The translations under genes and the position numbers were made by a program. A stretch of DNA of 64,000 nucleotides from Marinobacter salarius (lineage in GTDB: Bacteria > Pseudomonadota > Gammaproteobacteria > Pseudomonadales > Oleiphilaceae). How positions within the stretch are numbered: the first letter of the stretch is position 1; each line of letters opens with the position of its first letter. The stretch spans positions 744,001 to 808,000 of the forward strand of contig CP007152.1 of the NCBI GenBank assembly GCA_000831005.1. The letters are read 5' to 3'. The notes under the pieces are model-generated. The model made no database searches. It had not been told where the DNA came from and worked only from the letters and a program-made list of their open reading frames with translations. This document shows, one piece after another, positions 60,263-64,000 of the stretch.

Positions 60263-61834
60263 TTACATCCCGGGAAGGCCAAAATGCTGGCGGATTCGGT
60301 CTGCGACCGCTTCCCCCACATGCTCCTGGTCGGTGTACAGATGAATGGTGTGGGTTTTTTCCTCGGTGGTAAGGGGCTCAAGCCACGCTTCCTGTTCTTC
60401 CAGGAATTCTTCAGTGGCTTCGGAGGCATCGCCTGAGCGGTTGCGAGCCCATTCCTTACGGCTTTCCAGGGGCGCTTCGCAGTGCAACAGAGCGAACGGC
60501 ATGCCCCGGCTCTCTGCCACGTCCGCCATCATCTCCCGCTCGGACTGTTTCAGGCAGGCAGAGTCTACGATGACCGGCAGGCCGCTGGTCAGCAAGGCGC
60601 CGGCCAACTCGGCCAGGCGCTCATAGGTGCGCTGGTTGGCTTCTTCGGTGTACAGCTTTTCGCCGGTCGGGGATTTGCTCTGGTCCAGCGGGCCCAGGCC
60701 AAAGAGCCGCTTGCGCTCTACGTCCGAACGCAGCCGAATCAGCCCCAACTCCGCCGCCATGGAACCGCTGACACAGGATTTTCCACTGGCGGAGAGCCCG
60801 GTGGTGGCCAGTAGATAAGGGTTGGGTATGGCGCTGTAGTCTTCCGCCAGTTGGGCGTAATCGCGATAGCGCTGCATCAGCCCTGTCGCTCAGCATCGGT
60901 CAGCGATGGGTTGCCTAGGGTAAACAGGGCGATTTTGGCGCGGACCATGGCCCGGTACGCCTTGTAGAGGGGCAGCAGCGGCAGGGCCTCGAAGTCGCCG
61001 CGGTATTCCAGGTAGGTATTCAATACCAGGTTCGCCAGCTCGGGCTCACGGCGGGACTCCAGGTCCATCAACAGGAACGCCAGGTCGTTGATCACGTCAA
61101 TCCAGCGGAACGGCTCACTGAACTCGATGCAATCGAATACGGTCACGTCGCCGTCATAGATTGTGATATTTGCCAGATGCAGGTCGCCATGGCACTCCCG
61201 TACAAATCCGCCCTCGTAGCGCTCGGAAATCAGGCCGATTGGCGCTCAAAGGTGCTGCGGGTCCATTGCTCCAGGTTGTCGAGCTGAAGCAGGAGCACGT
61301 CATCGTCAATCATCGGGCGGATCTGGTCGAAGTTTTCCTGCATTGCAGCGAAGACCGCTTCTGGCGTTCCCAGTGGTTTGCCGGGTTCAACCGGTGGTTG
61401 GCTGTCGTGGAAGTTCGCGGCCTGCCGGGCGAGGCTGGTGAGCAGTTCAGGCGTGAGTTTGCTGTTTTCCTGTCGCACGTCGAACAGCTCGTTCTGGTCG
61501 AACTGGCGCATGCGGATGGCGTACTCGAACGCGTCCCCCTCGCCACCGAGTGCCGGAGCCTCGGCCGAGCCGGTGATGGGCAACACGTCGAGGTATAGAT
61601 TGTTGGCGAGACGCCGATTCAGGCGCAACTCCTCTTCGCAAAAGCGTTTGCGCCGTGCCAGGGTCGAAAAGTCGAGAAAGCCGAAGTCCATCGGCTTCTT
61701 GATTTTGTAGCATAGTCGCCGGTCAGGATGACCCATGAGATGTGCGTTTCGATAACCTGAAAGTCTTTCACCGGGTGGTCATACAGCGCCGGATCCTGCA
61801 GTGCCAGAATCAGGTTGTCGGAAGGTGCATCGCT
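60263..61834 (-). CDS. Aminoglycoside phosphotransferase-like / P-loop kinase fusion protein (three frameshifts)
   Basis: 524 residues repaired. The N-terminal ~330 residues resemble an APH kinase with catalytic HGDLHLANITIYDG and DCIEFSEPFRWIDVINDLAF. The C-terminal ~190 residues form a gluconate-kinase-like P-loop domain (TTGLSASGKSCVSG, LRSDVERKRL). Start is GTG 61834, with AAGGAG seven bases upstream. Breaks, each one base lost: near 61712 (GDYAYKIKKPMDFGF), 61230 (RQSGLISERYEGG) and 60890 (ERQGLMQRYRDY). A known two-domain family of unclear substrate; resistance is not implied. Confidence 0.83.
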
Positions 61835-61968
61835 CACGGCTCTCTCCTTGGGTTCCTTGAACTCGTTGATTTTTATCGCCCCCATCATAACGAGCAAAAC
61901 GGGCAGATTACAGAAATAACACACGGATGACCTGCCGTACCGATGCCCGGATTCGTTATAATCCCGCC

Positions 61969-64000
61969 ATGAAAAAATCTGCTTCCCCCCGGAAATCGCC
62001 CAAGAAAAACACCCGCAAGGGAAAGTCTGCCCGCCGGCCCTGGTTCTGGCGCCTGTTTTTGCGCGTCTTTTTTATCGGTGTGGTGCTGCTCGCCGGTTGG
62101 ATGGTTTACCTGGATGCGGTGGTCACCTCCCGCTTTGAAGGCCGTCGATTTGAAGTGCCTTCTCGAGTCTACGCGAGACCACTGGAGCTGTATGACGGCG
62201 CGAGCGTCAGTTCGGGGGCTCTGCAGCGGGAGCTTGAGCTGTCCGGCTACCGTGCCGGGGATGGCAGCCGGGCAGGTACCTATCGTCGCAATGGCGGCCA
62301 CTTTATTATCAGCACTCGGGGCTTTCTGTTTACCGACGGGTTGGAACCTCGTAGACGCCTGTCGCTTAACATATACAGCGACCAGGTGCAGGATTTCCGG
62401 GTACTGTCGGGCGACCCTTCGCCGATTGTGCGCCTGGAACCGGCCCAGATCGGCGGTATCTATCCCGCCCACAAGGAAGACCGGGTGTTGGTGCAGCTGG
62501 CGGATGTACCCGAACTTTTCACCGATACGCTATTGGCCGTTGAGGACCGCAATTTCCATGACCATGTCGGGATCGCCCCGCTATCGATTGGCCGGGCAAT
62601 GCTGGCTAATATCCGGGCCGGGCAGATCGTGCAGGGGGGCAGCACGCTGACCCAGCAGTTGGTGAAGAACTTCTTCCTGACCCGGGATCAAACCTTGTTG
62701 CGCAAGGGCAACGAAGCCCTGATGTCGCTGCTCCTGGAGCTCCATTACGAGAAGAACGACATACTGGAAACCTACGTCAACGAGGTGTACGTGGGGCAGG
62801 CCGGCACACGAGCCATTCACGGATTCGGGCTGGCAAGCCAGTTCTATTTCGGCGAGTCGATTCGTGATCTTCAAACCCATCAGATTGCCTTGTTGGTCGG
62901 CCTGGTGAAGGGGCCGAGCTACTATAATCCCCGACGCCATCCGGACCGTGCCCTGTCCCGTCGCAATCTGGTCATTGATGTGATGGCTGAAACCGATCTT
63001 ATCAGCGAAGAGGATGCCGCCAGGGCCCGTGCCCAGCCGCTGGGTGTTACGAACCAGGCTTCATACTCTGAAAACCGGTACCCGGCCTACATCGATCTGG
63101 TTCGTCGTCACCTGGCCCGGGATTACAAGCAGGAAGACCTGCAGAGTGAGGGGCTTCGCATCTTCACCACCCTGAACCCCGCGATCCAGTATGCGGCGGA
63201 ATTTGCCGTCAAGGATATGCTCGGGCGAATGGAGGGGAGCTCCGATACCACGCTGGAGTCCGCCATGGTGGTGACCTCGAGGGACAGTGGAGAGGTGTTG
63301 GCCCTGGTTGGTGGGCGTGACCCGAAATACGCCGGTTTCAATCGCGCCGTGGATGCGAGCCGTCCTATCGGTTCCCTGGTCAAGCCGTTCGTTTACCTGA
63401 CGGCGTTGCAGAACCCGGATCGGTATACCCTGATCACACCTGTCGAGGACAAGGGCTTCTCCCTGGTGTTCGACGACGGACGCCGCTGGGAGCCTGAAAA
63501 CTACGATAAGGAACAGCGCGGCGAGGTGCCCCTGCACAAGGCGCTCTCCCACTCGTATAACCTACCTACTGTGCGTGTAGGGCTGGATGTGGGTATCGGC
63601 GCTGTGAAGTCTACCTTGCAGGGATTTGGCGTTCCCGGGGGTATTTCGGAGTATCCATCAATGTTGTTGGGCTCAGTCTCCATGACGCCGGTAACGGTCG
63701 CCCAGATCTATCAGGGGCTGGCTACGTCCGGTTTCAATACGCCCCTGAGAACCATTCGGCAGGTCACCGATGCCGAAGGCGAGGCCCTGTCTCGCTATAG
63801 CCTGAAAGTGGACCAGGTAGCGGATCCCGCCGCGGTACATCTTGTCCAGTATGTTATGCAGGAAACCATGCAGGAAGGTACCGGGCGTTCCGCGTACCGG
63901 ACCGTGCCACGAGAGCTCACGCTTGCAGGTAAGACCGGAACCACCGATGATGGCCGCGATTCCTGGTTCGCCGGTTTCAGCGGCGACCTGCTGGCGGTGA
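61969..64000 (+). CDS. mrcB: MrcB, bifunctional penicillin-binding protein 1B (3' end beyond window)
   Basis: 677 codons present, open to the window edge. A short basic cytoplasmic tail precedes one membrane helix (LFLRVFFIGVVLLAGWMVYL). A UvrB-like domain 2 follows, then the glycosyltransferase with catalytic glutamate in AVEDRNFHDHVGI and QGGSTLTQQLVKN. The transpeptidase has SxxK in RPIGSLVKPF, SxN in LSHSYNLPT and KTG in LAGKTGTTDD. It builds and cross-links peptidoglycan. A TATAAT seven bases before the ATG may be the -10 box of a promoter giving a very short leader. Confidence 0.94.
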   Translation, partial: MKKSASPRKSPKKNTRKGKSARRPWFWRLFLRVFFIGVVLLAGWMVYLDAVVTSRFEGRRFEVPSRVYARPLELYDGASVSSGALQRELELSGYRAGDGSRAGTYRRNGGHFIISTRGFLFTDGLEPRRRLSLNIYSDQVQDFRVLSGDPSPIVRLEPAQIGGIYPAHKEDRVLVQLADVPELFTDTLLAVEDRNFHDHVGIAPLSIGRAMLANIRAGQIVQGGSTLTQQLVKNFFLTRDQTLLRKGNEALMSLLLELHYEKNDILETYVNEVYVGQAGTRAIHGFGLASQFYFGESIRDLQTHQIALLVGLVKGPSYYNPRRHPDRALSRRNLVIDVMAETDLISEEDAARARAQPLGVTNQASYSENRYPAYIDLVRRHLARDYKQEDLQSEGLRIFTTLNPAIQYAAEFAVKDMLGRMEGSSDTTLESAMVVTSRDSGEVLALVGGRDPKYAGFNRAVDASRPIGSLVKPFVYLTALQNPDRYTLITPVEDKGFSLVFDDGRRWEPENYDKEQRGEVPLHKALSHSYNLPTVRVGLDVGIGAVKSTLQGFGVPGGISEYPSMLLGSVSMTPVTVAQIYQGLATSGFNTPLRTIRQVTDAEGEALSRYSLKVDQVADPAAVHLVQYVMQETMQEGTGRSAYRTVPRELTLAGKTGTTDDGRDSWFAGFSGDLLAV

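Noticed and set aside
60263..61834. Antibiotic resistance by an aminoglycoside phosphotransferase
   Set aside because: The APH-like fold is fused to a P-loop kinase and belongs to a chromosomal family of unknown substrate; nothing supports a resistance role.

Overview
The window is a stretch of gammaproteobacterial chromosome, most likely from Marinobacter or a close relative. This rests on Pseudomonas-type gene order (metW-metX-yggT-proC-yggS next to pilT-pilU; pyrE-crc; rpsU-dnaG-rpoD-tRNA with tsaD-plsY-folB; cbrA-cbrB-crcZ-pcnB-folK-panB-panC-pgi; dksA-gluQRS), moderately high G+C, FadL-type outer membrane proteins, a PEP-CTERM protein, and intergenic hairpin elements of a kind I associate with Marinobacter. 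I see no prophage, insertion sequence, plasmid gene or CRISPR array.

Layout. 1-8955: methionine and proline synthesis, a dynamin-like GTPase, and the twitching motors pilT/pilU. 9071-18810: a FadL-type porin, polA, small envelope proteins, a phasin-like protein, pyrE, crc and rph. 18973-29266: yicC, gmk, rpoZ, spoT, ridA, oxyR, recG and a YbaK-HDOD protein. 29603-38494: the most accessory part, with a stand-alone molybdopterin oxidoreductase, a ~1050-residue Ig-like lipoprotein beside an outer membrane protein, and a PEP-CTERM protein with a sigma-54 promoter. 38605-46905: GST, tRNA, and the rpoD-dnaG-rpsU macromolecular synthesis cluster, then tsaD, plsY and folate genes. 46913-57513: pgi, panC-panB, folK, pcnB, and the CbrA-CbrB two-component system with its small RNA CrcZ. 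57564-64000: gluQRS, dksA, sfsA, a pentapeptide-repeat protein, a phosphotransferase-kinase fusion and the start of mrcB.

Two regulatory themes stand out. First, the window holds nearly a whole carbon catabolite repression circuit: CbrA/CbrB, an unannotated CrcZ-like sponge RNA with sigma-54 promoter and symmetric upstream half-sites (52368-52943), and Crc itself at 17119. Second, three intergenic elements (7690, 17971, 32415) share a long outer stem enclosing two small hairpins whose six-base loops all read ANGGAN. That is the layout of the TwoAYGGAY RNA motif and also the form of an ideal CsrA/RsmA binding site.

Sequence quality. About 36 single-base frame breaks interrupt 25 genes, including the essential rpoD, dnaG and tsaD. 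Thirty-two are repaired by adding one base, mostly in a short homopolymer, and four by removing one. I read these as sequencing or assembly errors, so each such gene is given as one full-length entry with the position of the break.
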